In this document: positions 25,543-35,397 of the stretch, piece by piece | How the letters are laid out: the number at the start of each line of letters is the position of its first letter | Numbering within the stretch: position 1 is the stretch's first letter | From: Cerasicoccus arenae | GTDB taxonomy: Bacteria > Verrucomicrobiota > Verrucomicrobiia > Opitutales > Cerasicoccaceae | NCBI RefSeq assembly: GCF_014651635.1 | Contig: NZ_BMXG01000024.1 | Location: 1 to 63,128, forward strand | Reading direction: 5' to 3' | Length of the DNA: 63,128 bases | The notes under the pieces: model-generated | The model's database searches: none | What the model saw: only the letters and a program-made list of their open reading frames with translations | Told to the model about the DNA's origin: nothing | Program-made: the position numbers and the translations under genes

Positions 25543-27807
25543 TCGATGAATCTTCTGGTGCCGAATGCCGGTGATGGCCAAGGCTGCCAGACTGGTCAAC
25601 AAAGCCCATTGATGAGGCTCAGGCACTGCGGAGTAATTCGATAGCAGGATGTGGTTGCTGTTGAACGTCACGTCGAATTGCCCCCCCGAGAAGAAGACTA
25701 CGCCGCTAGAGACGTTGTCGAATGTCCCAGTGATTTCGCCCGTAGTGGTCATGATGGTGAATTCATCGTCCACATCCGGGGTGTAACCTAGCAGAACAAT
25801 ATCGAGATTGCCGTCGAGGGATACCAGACCGCTTCCGGTGACAGTGAGTACATCGTATTCGCTTCCGGCGATTGTTCCCGCGATCTCGATCAACAGGCTC
25901 GCCGAATCGGTGAAGTCAATGTCCCCTTGGAATTCCAGATTGCCGGGAGAGGTTCCGGGCGAAATTACGCCTGCATTGGTAAAGGTGGCCGCGCTTGCAT
26001 TGAAAAATGATGTGCCTGAAATGATCCCTCCCGCACTGTTTGTAAAGATACCTGAAGCGAGTGTAATGCCACCGCTGCCCGTCGCGCGAAGCTCACCTTG
26101 ATTCTCAAATTCGTTGGCGTCTGGGTCGATCACGAGTGCATTCGTCTGGTCGCCAATGATGGTTCCCTTGTTGACCATTCCGCCCGAGTTGCTCAGCAGA
26201 TTACCCGCCCCCCGAATCGTGTGGCTTACGCCGTTGGTGATGACGCCGCCGTTCATGAAGACGCGGTTATTGACATTGTTTCCAAGAACGATTTCACCGG
26301 TCCCATTAAGCATGTGCGTGGTGCCGGTTAGTTGCAGACTGGTGTCCGTGTTGGATGATTGCAGATTGATGACGCCGTTATTGGTTATGCCGTCGCGGAT
26401 TTGTAGATTGATGCTATTGTTGACGTTAAGTATGCCGCTGAAAGTTACATCTTCGAGGACGGCGTCATCGTCACTCATTCTCACGTATCCCGTGCCCGTT
26501 GTGTTGATCGCACCTCCAATGATTTCCGAATGATCGGACAGATAAAGCCGCGAACCATCCCCTATTTCAATGGTGTGGTCGGTGTTGGTGAAGACTCCGG
26601 GGCCGAATGTTAAACCGCCGCTGCCCGTCGCCTGTATGGTGCCTTGGTTGACAAAACCGTTCGCATCTGGGTCAATGATCATGGCGCTAGATTGGTTCGC
26701 GATGATCGTTCCCAAGTTAATCATGCCGCCCTGGTTCAGGAGTACGGCACCACTGCCACGGATGGTGTGGTCGGCACCATGAGTGATAACCAAGCCCGCG
26801 CCCGAAATGCGATTGGCGCTGGAGCTATTTAAATTGATCTCACCGCTGCCGAGGATCGCGGGGTTTGTTCCGGTAAAAAATAAATCGGTTGAGCTGCCTA
26901 AGGATTGCAGGCTGATGGTGCCGTTATTGGTTATGCTGTTTCGTATCGTCGTGTCGATCGCGGTGTCCTGGATAATTGTTCCGTTGAGGGTGATGTCTTC
27001 CAACACTGCTCCCGTGGCGGCGAAAGTCGTAAAGCCGCCTTCAATGGTTTCGATGGTTCCGCCAACGAGCTGGGTGCCCGCAGACAGAATCAGCTGTGAA
27101 CTGCTGCCTACGTGAATCGTGTGTCCGGTGTTGGTAAAAATACCAGCGGCGAACGTTAAACTACCGCTACCCGTCGCTTGGAGTGACCCCTGATTCACAA
27201 AGCCGCGTGAATCAGGAGCGATGCTCAGGGTCGTGCTTGAGTCTGCAACAATTGTCCCGTGGTTGATCATGCCACCGAGATTATTAAGCAGTGTGCCTGC
27301 GCCGCGAATCGTGTGGCCGCTGCCATGATTGAGCACACCTGTGGTCGTGATTTGGTTGGCGGCGTTGTTGGAAAGCTGGATTTGGCCAGTGCCGCTGATA
27401 GCAGCGTCGCCACCGAAAATCAGCCGTGTGGCACTACCTGAGCTGTTCAGGTTGATCGTGCCGTTGTTCGTTAAGGCGGTGCTTGGCGTGAGAGTCGTTA
27501 GCGACAAGCTGCGACTATTGAGAATGTTCAACGTGTCGCCGGTCGTGACTGAAAGATTATCAATGACCGCATTTGTATTCAACGAGACCACGGAATCCGC
27601 GCCGTCGTTGCCATCGATGATCACCTGATAGGAGTCCGTGCTGTTGTTCGGGATGTTTCCAGGGGACCAATTTGCGGGGACATTCCAGTTGGCCGAGCCA
27701 CCGATCCAAGTGGAGTCAACGACTGTCGCTTGTGCATGGATTAGACCAGTGGACATCAAGGACAGTAACAAGGCACTTCGCACCCATGTATATTCTGAGT
27801 GATTCAT
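25540..27807 (-). CDS. Large PEP-CTERM protein with three roughly 180-residue repeats
   Basis: A 755-residue exported protein. The signal peptide ends near residue 26 (GLIHAQA). The opening DSTWIGGSANWNVPANWSPG is the standard start of autotransporter-associated repeat proteins. Three tandem repeats begin with TNNGxI at residues 113, 293 and 475; each contains GSGxIxL, HTIRGAG, GGMxNxGTI, xGFVNQGxLQATGSG and GVFTNTxHTI. The third is truncated. A C-terminal domain reads SPGNLEFQGD and then LDGNLDIVLLGYTP. The sorting signal VPEPHQWALLTSLAAL with HQKIHR closes the protein. A beta-helix is predicted. The function is unknown; surface adhesion or matrix roles are only conjecture. Confidence 0.88.
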   Translation of the reverse strand: MNHSEYTWVRSALLLSLMSTGLIHAQATVVDSTWIGGSANWNVPANWSPGNIPNNSTDSYQVIIDGNDGADSVVSLNTNAVIDNLSVTTGDTLNILNSRSLSLTTLTPSTALTNNGTINLNSSGSATRLIFGGDAAISGTGQIQLSNNAANQITTTGVLNHGSGHTIRGAGTLLNNLGGMINHGTIVADSSTTLSIAPDSRGFVNQGSLQATGSGSLTFAAGIFTNTGHTIHVGSSSQLILSAGTQLVGGTIETIEGGFTTFAATGAVLEDITLNGTIIQDTAIDTTIRNSITNNGTISLQSLGSSTDLFFTGTNPAILGSGEINLNSSSANRISGAGLVITHGADHTIRGSGAVLLNQGGMINLGTIIANQSSAMIIDPDANGFVNQGTIQATGSGGLTFGPGVFTNTDHTIEIGDGSRLYLSDHSEIIGGAINTTGTGYVRMSDDDAVLEDVTFSGILNVNNSINLQIRDGITNNGVINLQSSNTDTSLQLTGTTHMLNGTGEIVLGNNVNNRVFMNGGVITNGVSHTIRGAGNLLSNSGGMVNKGTIIGDQTNALVIDPDANEFENQGELRATGSGGITLASGIFTNSAGGIISGTSFFNASAATFTNAGVISPGTSPGNLEFQGDIDFTDSASLLIEIAGTIAGSEYDVLTVTGSGLVSLDGNLDIVLLGYTPDVDDEFTIMTTTGEITGTFDNVSSGVVFFSGGQFDVTFNSNHILLSNYSAVPEPHQWALLTSLAALAITGIRHQKIHR

Positions 27808-27942
27808 AGTAGTAGCGGTTCAACTAACGCCACTAGGGCGCGATGCTCAACTGGCTAACATACGTCGAGTTAAGCACAAGTGTTTTCCCGAAATTGTCCG
27901 CCGGGCGACTGATTTATCCTGTTCCGTATATCTGCCGTCGTT

Positions 27943-28401
27943 TTACTCGACCTCGACGATCATCTGGATTTCGACGGTTGTGTTCTTGGGCAAACCACTA
28001 ACAGCAACCGCTGCACGGGCATGCTTGCCCATCTCGCCAAAGAGCGCGACCAGCAGGTCCGAAGCGCCGTTAATCACCGCTGGGCTGTCCGCGAAGCCTT
28101 CATCGGCATTGACGAATCCGTTGACGAATACAATCCGTTTCACCGCATCGAGACTACCCACAGCGGATTTGATCACGGCGAGTGAGTTGAGGACACAGAC
28201 TGCCGCCGCTTTCTGACCGTATTCAAGATCGCGGAGCTTCCCCACCTTGCCAGTGTGAGTCATCTCGCCCTTTTGCATACAAATCGAGCCAGAGATGTGG
28301 AGCACGTCGCCCACGCGGACAAAGGGCACGTAGCTGCCAGCCGGCGCAGGTGCGTCGGGGAGTTCATAACCCAGTTCTTTTAGTCGGAGTTCCAATGACA
28401 T
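27943..28401 (-). CDS. RidA/YjgF-family protein
   Basis: A 152-residue protein of the RidA superfamily. The opening LRLKELGYELPDAPAPAGSYVPFVRVGDVLHISG and the closing GKHARAAVAVSGLPKNTTVEIQMIVEVE are characteristic of the longer YjgF-like subgroup. Archetypal RidA deaminates reactive enamines and imines formed by PLP enzymes. The subgroup with this N-terminal LKELG extension has less certain activity. It stands alone on the minus strand, 135 bases upstream of the start of the PEP-CTERM repeat gene and divergent from the MFS gene. Confidence 0.9.
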   Translation of the reverse strand: MSLELRLKELGYELPDAPAPAGSYVPFVRVGDVLHISGSICMQKGEMTHTGKVGKLRDLEYGQKAAAVCVLNSLAVIKSAVGSLDAVKRIVFVNGFVNADEGFADSPAVINGASDLLVALFGEMGKHARAAVAVSGLPKNTTVEIQMIVEVE

Positions 28402-28544
28402 GGGCGGACTTTGGTCCGCTGTCGCGGCGCTGTCAAATCAAGCTGACGCTCAGGTTCATGAATGTACGCCGTAGGTAGCTGCGCGAAAGAAAATTGAATC
28501 ACAGGTTGTCGAATCGATGGAAAGCGGTAGCTTGGCGACTTCTT

Positions 28545-29885
28545 ATGCGCCGCTTTTTCGATCCCAATATGCCATTCCGGCCCGCATCTTTGCCGTTTTT
28601 CTACGGCTGGGCGATCGTGGCTGCTGGCACCGGGGCCATGCTCTTCAGCCTTCCGGGGCAAACGGCTGGCATCGGGCCTTTTAAGGAACACATGATGGCG
28701 GCGTTGCACGTTAGTAGCATGCAACTGAGTATTGCTTACATGATTGGAACTATTGTTTCAGGGCTGTCGTTGCCTTCGATTGGTGGTGTGTTCGATCGGA
28801 TCGGAGCGCGCAAGGTAGGGGTTATGGCGTCGATTGGCTTGGGCTTGTCCTTGCTTTATATTTCCCAAGTGGACCGGATCATGTTTGGGATACTGGGCCG
28901 TTCCTCCGTCTGGCTGGCGATGCCGTTGATCATTCTCGGTTTTTTCGCGATCCGCTTTTGGGGGCAGGGCGTATTTTCTATCGTTTCACGGGCGATGATT
29001 GGGAAATGGTTTGATCGGAAGCGGGGCATCGCGAGCGCGATCAGCGGCATGCCGGTTGCGATCGCTTTCACCTCGGCACTCTATATCCTCTATAAGATCA
29101 TCGAAACGATGGGAGGTTGGCGGCAGGCCTGGATTGGGATGGGTCTTTTTGTGCTGTTTTTTAGCACGGTTTTTTGTTGGCTGATCTTTCGCGATAATCC
29201 CGAGGAATGCGGGCTAGTGATGGATGGATCGGCCGATCTTGGCCTTGCAAAAGCAAAGAACGACGAGTTCGTGATCAACCGGGAATTTACCGCTCGTGAG
29301 GCTCTGCGTACCATGGCGTTTTGGGTGTTTTCGCTGACGATCTGCATCAACGGATTCGTCGGCACGGCGATTGGTTTTCATGCTCAGTCACTGACTCAGG
29401 AGATCGGAATGGACCAGGAGGCCTTTTATCTACTGTTGGCCTCCACCATTTTTATCAATATTCCGGTAAGCTTTATCGTTGGCTGGATGACGAGCCGTTT
29501 TCGCCTGAAATACGCTTATTTGGTAACGGCCTTTGGCATGGCCTTGGGCATGGTGGGCTACTTGTTATTACCATCTGAATTGGGCCGGATACTGTTTCTT
29601 TTGGGATTCGGAGCGACGTGGGGCTCATTTGGCACACTCGTCACGGTTACGTGGCCACGCTATTATGGGCGTCGTCATTTGGGAAAGATCAGCAGTTGGG
29701 TGATGATGCTCATGGTTGTCACCAGTGCGCTTGGCCCAGTCTTTTTCGACTTCTGCAAGCTGTTGATGGGTAGCTATCGGCCAGCGTTTTTCATTAGCAT
29801 TGGCCTAAGCGTCATCTTCTTTTTCTTGTGTTTCAAAACCGAAAATCCGCAGCGAAAATACGCAAAGGCGGCAGCCGAGTCGTAA
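28545..29885 (+). CDS. Major facilitator superfamily transporter
   Basis: A protein of about 446 residues with twelve predicted helices. LPFFYGWAIVAAGTGAMLF begins helix 1, and the loop 2-3 motif reads GGVFDRIGARKVGVM, the MFS motif A form (G-x-x-x-D-R-x-G-x-R). The central loop is hydrophilic (about residues 200-235), followed by helix 7 onward. The arrangement and the FREALRTMAFW-like start of the second half (AREALRTMAFWVFSL) resemble oxalate/formate-antiporter-type MFS proteins. Substrate unknown. The ATG at 28545 is preferred over a TTG at 28494; ATG 28569 is also possible. Confidence 0.88.
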   Translation: MRRFFDPNMPFRPASLPFFYGWAIVAAGTGAMLFSLPGQTAGIGPFKEHMMAALHVSSMQLSIAYMIGTIVSGLSLPSIGGVFDRIGARKVGVMASIGLGLSLLYISQVDRIMFGILGRSSVWLAMPLIILGFFAIRFWGQGVFSIVSRAMIGKWFDRKRGIASAISGMPVAIAFTSALYILYKIIETMGGWRQAWIGMGLFVLFFSTVFCWLIFRDNPEECGLVMDGSADLGLAKAKNDEFVINREFTAREALRTMAFWVFSLTICINGFVGTAIGFHAQSLTQEIGMDQEAFYLLLASTIFINIPVSFIVGWMTSRFRLKYAYLVTAFGMALGMVGYLLLPSELGRILFLLGFGATWGSFGTLVTVTWPRYYGRRHLGKISSWVMMLMVVTSALGPVFFDFCKLLMGSYRPAFFISIGLSVIFFFLCFKTENPQRKYAKAAAES

Positions 29886-29976
29886 GATCAGGCAACGGTT
29901 TCGTGCTGTTTTATTGCGCTCAATTCAATCGAAGGATGAAGTTGTAATAGAAAAGACTTTATCGCCGCGCGCGACG

Positions 29977-30699
29977 GTGCATGATGCAGGCGTGGATCCC
30001 GAAATTGAGCAGCTACTTATTTTGCAGGAGCGCGATACGCGGCTCTATAACATCGAGAATTCGCTGAAGTCGATTCCCGTCGAACTCGCGAAAAACGAGC
30101 GCAAGATTGTCGAGGAGGAGGCAGCCATTGCCGCCGCCCGCCTGGCGCTGCAAGAACTAGAAGTTCGCCGCAAGGATCTCGACAACGACGTGAAGTCTGC
30201 CGAGGAGCAGGTTATCAAGTACAAGAACCAGCAAATCCAGGTAAAGAAAAACGAGGAATACCAAGCGCTCACTCATGAGATCGAATTAACCGAAGCAAAA
30301 ATCGGCGATCTGGAAGAAGCCGAGATCGGCCTCTTACTGGAGATTGACGAGGGGACCGCTAAGTTTGCTGCCGAAAAGGCAGAACGTGAAGAGCGTATCC
30401 AGCTTTTCCGTGACGAAATTGAAACCCTGCAGGACCGCGAACAGACGCTCAAGAGTGAGATCACTGCTGTCCAAGCTGAGGTTGCTGACGCTCAAAAAAA
30501 TTGCTCGGAGTTGTATTTGGCATCTTATGATCGTGTAAAGCGTCGTCGCGCACGCCCCCCCCATGTATCCGCGATTGAGGAGCATAAGTGCGGAGGTTGC
30601 CACCTGAAGGTGTCCAGCGAAGTTGAGTCTGCCACACGTCACAAAGATGGGCCCGTTCACTGCGACAGTTGCGGACGAGTGGTGTACTGGGAGCATTGA
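29977..30699 (+). CDS. Coiled-coil protein with C-terminal C4 zinc ribbon (DUF164 type)
   Basis: About 240 residues. The first 170 form a long charged coiled coil (QERDTRLYNIENSLKSIP, then repeated E/K-rich heptads). The end is a zinc ribbon with CGGC and CDSC pairs about 27 residues apart. This is the COG1579/DUF164 architecture, widespread but of unclear function, with proposed nucleic-acid or vesicle roles. The start is uncertain: no ATG is in frame, and GTG 29977 or 29992 or TTG 29914 are possible. A run of eight C (30555-30562) lies within codons for RARPPHV. Its TGA overlaps the next gene's ATG by one base. Confidence 0.85.
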   Translation: MHDAGVDPEIEQLLILQERDTRLYNIENSLKSIPVELAKNERKIVEEEAAIAAARLALQELEVRRKDLDNDVKSAEEQVIKYKNQQIQVKKNEEYQALTHEIELTEAKIGDLEEAEIGLLLEIDEGTAKFAAEKAEREERIQLFRDEIETLQDREQTLKSEITAVQAEVADAQKNCSELYLASYDRVKRRRARPPHVSAIEEHKCGGCHLKVSSEVESATRHKDGPVHCDSCGRVVYWEH

Positions 30700-31025
30700 T
30701 GAGCAAATATTGGATCTGCCTTTTGTTGGCCGGGCTGTTTGAAATCGGCTGGCCCTTAGGGCTAAAGGTATCTCAAACGACCTCCCGTGTAGGGCTAGGC
30801 ATTGGCGCAGCAATTCTGTCCATGGCGATCAGCGGATATTTTCTTTGGATCGCGCAGAAGCAAATTCCTATTGGCACCGCATACGCAGTGTGGACGGGGA
30901 TTGGAGCTGCGGGGACGTTCATCCTGGGCGTGCTGATTTTCGATGATCCTTCATCTCTGCTTCGTTGGGCAGGGGTCGCGATGATCATTGGCGGAGTCGT
31001 CGTGCTCAAGCTGGCAGCACACTGA
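30699..31025 (+). CDS. SMR-family exporter, SugE/Gdx type
   Basis: A 108-residue four-helix protein of the small multidrug resistance family. The conserved membrane Glu is at residue 15 (LLLAGLFEIGWPLGLK), and GTAYAVWTGIGAAGTFI in helix 3 is the SugE signature. SugE/Gdx proteins export guanidinium in exchange for protons. The length and sequence match SugE rather than EmrE. The ATG at 30699 overlaps the preceding stop by one base; no guanidine riboswitch is possible here because there is no leader. A homodimer is expected. Confidence 0.92.
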   Translation: MSKYWICLLLAGLFEIGWPLGLKVSQTTSRVGLGIGAAILSMAISGYFLWIAQKQIPIGTAYAVWTGIGAAGTFILGVLIFDDPSSLLRWAGVAMIIGGVVVLKLAAH

Positions 31026-31119
31026 AGAGCGATTGGCACCATTGCGGCATGGATTACGCGCTGGATTTTATCAAATTGCGCGCCATCCTTATCTACTTTG
31101 ATTTGATAACCGAGCATCC

Positions 31120-32250
31120 ATGAAATACACACCCGACAAGCCTGCCATTTATGGAGAGACTCTGGATTCCCTCCGGGAACGTCTTGAGGCTATGGGGGAG
31201 AAAGCCTTCCGGGCTGGGCAAATCATGGATTGGCTCTACAAGAAACGCGCTCGCTCGTCGGAGGACATGACGAATCTCAGCAAGTCGCTCCGTGCTTGGC
31301 TGACAGAGACCTTTGAGTTTGCCCCCGCGGCACCCTTACTCGAAAAACAATCAGGTGATGTAACCGATAAGCTCCTGCTCCAGCTCGGCGACCGCTCGCT
31401 GATCGAGACGGTTATCATCCGCGCCCCGCAAAAGGGAGTTGGGCAAGATAGCTCTCGCAAAACCGTTTGCATTTCCACGCAGGTCGGTTGCGCCTATGGC
31501 TGTAAGTTTTGCGCCTCGGGCTTGGCAGGCTGGAAGCGTGATCTTTCCGCTGGCGAAATCGTGGCTCAACTTATTGAGGTCTGCCGCCGCGAAGACCCGT
31601 ACACCACGCGAGCCCGGGAAGAGTTGGCGAGCTTTGATAATCTTGTCGTCATGGGCATGGGCGAACCGCTGGCCAACTACGACAGCCTGCTCCGCGCGTT
31701 GACGATTCTCAATGCCGATTGGGGCCTGAACTTCGGCGCACGGCGCATCACGGTATCGACCTCTGGCTTGGTGCCGAAAATTTATCAGCTAGCCGAGGAG
31801 CCAATGGGCTTCCGCTTGGCCTTGTCCTTGCATGGTGCCACCAATGAAGTGCGCGAACAGATCATGCCCGTCAATCGCAAGTGGCCACTGGAGGAATTGC
31901 TCCCCGCCGTCCAAGCTTTTTCCGATAAGCACGGCCGCATGATCACGCTGGAATTTATTTTGATTCAGGACATCAACGACATGCCCGAGCAGGCTCACGC
32001 CTTGGCGAAGATCGCTCGTCGGCTGCATGCGCACGTTAACCTGATCCCCTACAATACCGTGCAGGGTTTGGACTGGATTCGCCCGAGCATTGAGAGCCAG
32101 GAACGCTTTGTCGGCATCCTCCACGAGGCAGGCATCAGCGCCACATTGCGCCGTGAAAAGGGACATGACATCAATGCCGCATGCGGTCAGCTACGTCTTC
32201 AGGAAGAGCGCGAGCGTGGTGAAATCGAACCGGTGCCCGCGAAGGGCTAA
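31120..32250 (+). CDS. rlmN: Dual-specificity RNA methyltransferase RlmN
   Basis: RlmN methylates C2 of A2503 in 23S rRNA and A37 in some tRNAs using radical SAM chemistry. The 376-residue sequence has the N-terminal accessory domain (MGEKAFRAGQIMDWLYKK) and the cluster motif CAYGCKFCASG. The upstream TVCISTQVGC and the C-terminal Cys in KGHDINAACGQL correspond to the two catalytic cysteines. LVVMGMGEPLANYD and RRITVSTSGLVPKI are further family blocks. It ends six bases from the convergent DoxX gene. Confidence 0.97.
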   Translation: MKYTPDKPAIYGETLDSLRERLEAMGEKAFRAGQIMDWLYKKRARSSEDMTNLSKSLRAWLTETFEFAPAAPLLEKQSGDVTDKLLLQLGDRSLIETVIIRAPQKGVGQDSSRKTVCISTQVGCAYGCKFCASGLAGWKRDLSAGEIVAQLIEVCRREDPYTTRAREELASFDNLVVMGMGEPLANYDSLLRALTILNADWGLNFGARRITVSTSGLVPKIYQLAEEPMGFRLALSLHGATNEVREQIMPVNRKWPLEELLPAVQAFSDKHGRMITLEFILIQDINDMPEQAHALAKIARRLHAHVNLIPYNTVQGLDWIRPSIESQERFVGILHEAGISATLRREKGHDINAACGQLRLQEERERGEIEPVPAKG

Positions 32251-32256
32251 GACGGA

Positions 32257-32664
32257 TTACCTTTTAACGGCGTACTTGCCAGGGCCGGTGAAGATCAGCG
32301 CCAAACTGATTGCGCCCAGTGTGATCGGAAAGCCCGCGTCTTTAACAATTTCGCCGCCACCATTGAGCAGGACCGCCGCGGCCACGATCATCGTGGATAG
32401 TAGGAAGAATGCTGCCGTGCGCGTCCCCAAGCCAATGATCAGCAAGATGCCGCCGAGCAGCTCCGCCGTCGCTGCCAAGATGCCCCAGAGCAGCGGGGCA
32501 AAGGTGATGCCAAAGGTACTCATTGCCGCACCGACTTGCTTGAGCATATCCGCGCCGCCAGCGAACTTCGGAATACCCGCCGCCACAAAAATCAGGCCAG
32601 CGACGACGCGAATAATAAGCAGCCCGACATCCGGGTGGTTCACATATTTGGCGAATTTCGACAT
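32257..32664 (-). CDS. DoxX-family membrane protein
   Basis: A 135-residue protein with four membrane helices. GLLIIRVVAGLIFVAAGIPKFAGG and the ELLGGILLIIGLGTRTAAFFLLSTM segment are the DoxX pattern. Members are linked to quinol oxidase accessory roles or thiol stress in some bacteria, but most are uncharacterised. It follows the GH63-type gene by 48 bases on the same strand, so cotranscription is possible though a functional link is not evident. Confidence 0.9.
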   Translation of the reverse strand: MSKFAKYVNHPDVGLLIIRVVAGLIFVAAGIPKFAGGADMLKQVGAAMSTFGITFAPLLWGILAATAELLGGILLIIGLGTRTAAFFLLSTMIVAAAVLLNGGGEIVKDAGFPITLGAISLALIFTGPGKYAVKR

Positions 32665-32712
32665 GCGTTTACTTTGCTCTTTTTCTCCGCATCTGTCCAG
32701 CAGGCGGATTCC

Positions 32713-35397
32713 TCATTTTTTCTGCTGGCAGGCGTCTTCGAGGATTTTCGCCACGAGGCCTGTCCAGCCAGTCTGGTGAGAGGCCCCACAGCCGCGGCCA
32801 GTATCACCGTGGAAGTATTCGTAGAAGAGCACATGTTCGCGGAAATGCTCGTCACGGTATTGCTCGGCATGGTCACCATTGACCGGGCGGTCACCGTTTT
32901 TGTCCGGTAAAAAGAGATTCGCCATGCGACGGCTAAGCTCTTTGGCGGCCGTGTCGAGGTTGACCCAATTACCAGAGCCAGTGGGTAGCTCGACCTTGAA
33001 GTCGTCACCATAGTAATGGTGATATTTTTCCAGCGCCTCGATGAGCAAAAAGTTGATCGGGAACCAGATTGGGCCGCGCCAGTTGGAGTTCCCACCAAAG
33101 AGGTAGCTGCGCGATTCGCCGGGCTCGTAGGCGACGGTATGCGTTTCGCCGCCGTAGTTCAGCACGAATGGCGTTTCCTCATGCGCCTTGGACAGCGAGC
33201 GAATGCCATAGGGCGAGAGGAATTCATTTTCGTCGAAGACGTAGCGCAGCACGCGTTCCAAGCGCTCACGAGAGGTCAGGCCAAGGAGCACCATTGGGTC
33301 GGTGTTTTCGCCGCCTTCAAATTCCAGGCACGAAGCACGCTGCTCAAAAATGTTGTTGTGCTTGATGAACCACTGCATGCGCTTCTTGAAGCCAGTGATC
33401 TTGTTGATCGTGTCACCATGCAGGATTTCCACTGCGCAGAGCGGCAGAAGGCCGACGAGCGAACGAATCGCCATAGGGATACCTTGGCCGTCTCCGGTGT
33501 GGAGCATGTCGTAGTAAAAGCCGTCCGTCTCGTTCCAAAGGCCCGTCCCACCAAGGGTGTTGATGGCCTCGCCGATGGCCACAAAGTGCTCAAAAAACTT
33601 GGACGCCACGCCCTCGTAGGACGGGTCGTGATCTGCCAGCTCAAGGGCCATGGAGAGCATGGTTGCGCAGTAAAAGGCCATCCACGCCGTGCCATCAGCC
33701 TGCACCAGCTGAGCGCCGCCCGGTAGCGTTTGAGAGCGGTCGAAGGCCCCAATGTTATCCAAGCCCAGAAAGCCACCAGCGAAGAGGTTGCGGCCCTCGG
33801 GATCCTTGCGATTGACCCACCATGTGAAGTTGATGAGCAGCTTGTGAAAGCATTGGGCGAGGAAATCAAAGTCTCGCTTTCCGCGTTCGCCGGTCATCTT
33901 GTAAACGCGCCAGACGGCCCAAGCGTGGACCGGCGGGTTGACGTCGGAAAAGTTCCATTCATAGGCCGGAATCTGGCCGTTGGGGTGCATATACCACTCA
34001 CGCAAAAACAGGATCAGTTGCTGTTTGGCGAAGTCCGGGTCGATTTTATCGAATGGGATCATGTGGAAAGCCAAGTCCCACGCGGCGAACCACGGATACT
34101 CCCATTTATCGGGCATGGAAATAACGTCACGATTGAACAGGTGCCGCCAATCAGAATTCCGGCCGCTTTTTCGAGCCTCAGGGGGGGGGGGAGAGTCTGG
34201 GTCGCCGTCCAACCAATCCGCTACGGAGTAATGATAAAACTGCTTGGATTGCAGCAACCCGGCGTAACATTGACGCAGGACTTTGTATTCGTCCGGGCAG
34301 AGATTGCCATGGGTGATGTTGTCGTAGAAGGTATCGGTCTCGGCAATGCGTTGCTTAAAGATATCCTCGAAGCCTTTGCCAAAGGGTGTTTTGGGCGCTT
34401 TTTCTGAACTGCTTAGACGCAGGCGGATAACGCGTTCCTCGCCCGCCGGGATTTCAAGCTGATAGTGCGCGGCGGCTTTCGTGCCCTTGTCTTTGGCGAC
34501 GGCGCCATGCTCACCGTTGACGATATGGCGATGAAAGGCGTCCTTGGTGTGCGGGGTGTAGCTCGGTGAATCGTAGAGTAATTGCGAGTTGGTGACGTTT
34601 TCCGTAAAGAGGAACTCGGGCGCTTCCTCGGCGCAAAATTGAAAGTCGCCCAGCGTTTCGTGATTGGCAATTAATTGATCTCCAGCGCTTTGTGAGATAT
34701 TTGGCTTCATGGAGCAGCCTTCGTGGTCGCAACCCCAGATCCAGGTATTGCGAAACCAGAGCGTTGGGAGCACGTGGAGCTTGGCGGTTTCGGGCCCGCG
34801 GTTGGCCACGGTGATCTTGATCAGGATATCATTGGCCCCCCCCTTGGCGTATTCTGCAAAGACATCGAAGTAGCGGTTTTCGTTGAAAACGCCGGTGTCG
34901 AGGAGTTCGTATTCGGGGTCATCGAGGCCGCGCCGGGCGGTTTCGTCGACCAGGTCCTGATAGGGAAATGCGGCCTGAGGGTATTTGTAGAGCGATTTGA
35001 CGTAGCTGTGCGTGGGTGTGGATTCGAGGTAGTAATAGAGCTCCTTGACGTCCTCACCGTGGTTGCCCTCATGCCCGTCAACGCCGAATAGGCGTTCTTT
35101 TAAAAACGGGTCCTGCTCGTTCCAGAGGGCTAGGCTGAAGCACAAGCGGCATTCGCGGTCTGTGAAGCCGAGGAGCCCATCCTCCCCCCAGCGATACGTA
35201 CGGCTGCGGGCGTGATCGTGGGGAAAATAGCGCCAAGCATCGCCGTCTTCAGAATAATCTTCTCGCACGGTTCCCCATTGGCGTTCGGAGAGATAAGGCC
35301 CCCAGCGTTTCCAATTGTTTGTGCGTTCGCGAGCTTCGGTAAGGCGATCCCGTTCAGGATTTGTCGAGGGCTGGGCAGGGGCTTTTTTCCGTGGCAT
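32713..35397 (-). CDS. MGH1/GH63-type glucosidase
   Basis: An 894-residue cytoplasmic protein; the ATG at 35397 (MPRKKAPAQPSTNPERDR) is chosen over one 13 codons upstream. The N-terminal region (RWGPYLSERQWGTVREDYSE, DHARSRTYRWGEDGLLGFTD) and the (alpha/alpha)6 barrel with EYPWFAAWDLAFHMIP, GQIPAYEWNFSDVNPP and NSNWRGPIWFPINFLLIEAL match bacterial GH63-like glucosidases (MGH1 domain). Relatives hydrolyse mannosylglycerate or glucosyl-glycerate, or trim alpha-glucosides; substrate unassigned. Two homopolymers are in frame: 11 G at 34181-34191 (encodes DSPPPPEAR) and eight C-strand bases at 34836-34843. Confidence 0.88.
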   Translation of the reverse strand: MPRKKAPAQPSTNPERDRLTEARERTNNWKRWGPYLSERQWGTVREDYSEDGDAWRYFPHDHARSRTYRWGEDGLLGFTDRECRLCFSLALWNEQDPFLKERLFGVDGHEGNHGEDVKELYYYLESTPTHSYVKSLYKYPQAAFPYQDLVDETARRGLDDPEYELLDTGVFNENRYFDVFAEYAKGGANDILIKITVANRGPETAKLHVLPTLWFRNTWIWGCDHEGCSMKPNISQSAGDQLIANHETLGDFQFCAEEAPEFLFTENVTNSQLLYDSPSYTPHTKDAFHRHIVNGEHGAVAKDKGTKAAAHYQLEIPAGEERVIRLRLSSSEKAPKTPFGKGFEDIFKQRIAETDTFYDNITHGNLCPDEYKVLRQCYAGLLQSKQFYHYSVADWLDGDPDSPPPPEARKSGRNSDWRHLFNRDVISMPDKWEYPWFAAWDLAFHMIPFDKIDPDFAKQQLILFLREWYMHPNGQIPAYEWNFSDVNPPVHAWAVWRVYKMTGERGKRDFDFLAQCFHKLLINFTWWVNRKDPEGRNLFAGGFLGLDNIGAFDRSQTLPGGAQLVQADGTAWMAFYCATMLSMALELADHDPSYEGVASKFFEHFVAIGEAINTLGGTGLWNETDGFYYDMLHTGDGQGIPMAIRSLVGLLPLCAVEILHGDTINKITGFKKRMQWFIKHNNIFEQRASCLEFEGGENTDPMVLLGLTSRERLERVLRYVFDENEFLSPYGIRSLSKAHEETPFVLNYGGETHTVAYEPGESRSYLFGGNSNWRGPIWFPINFLLIEALEKYHHYYGDDFKVELPTGSGNWVNLDTAAKELSRRMANLFLPDKNGDRPVNGDHAEQYRDEHFREHVLFYEYFHGDTGRGCGASHQTGWTGLVAKILEDACQQKK

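Noticed and set aside
26098-27628. Several plus-strand frames over the PEP-CTERM repeat gene
   Set aside because: They are periodic shadows of the repeats, without starts or domains.
30600-30760. Guanidine riboswitch for the SugE-type exporter
   Set aside because: The gene overlaps the preceding stop by one base, leaving no leader for such an element.
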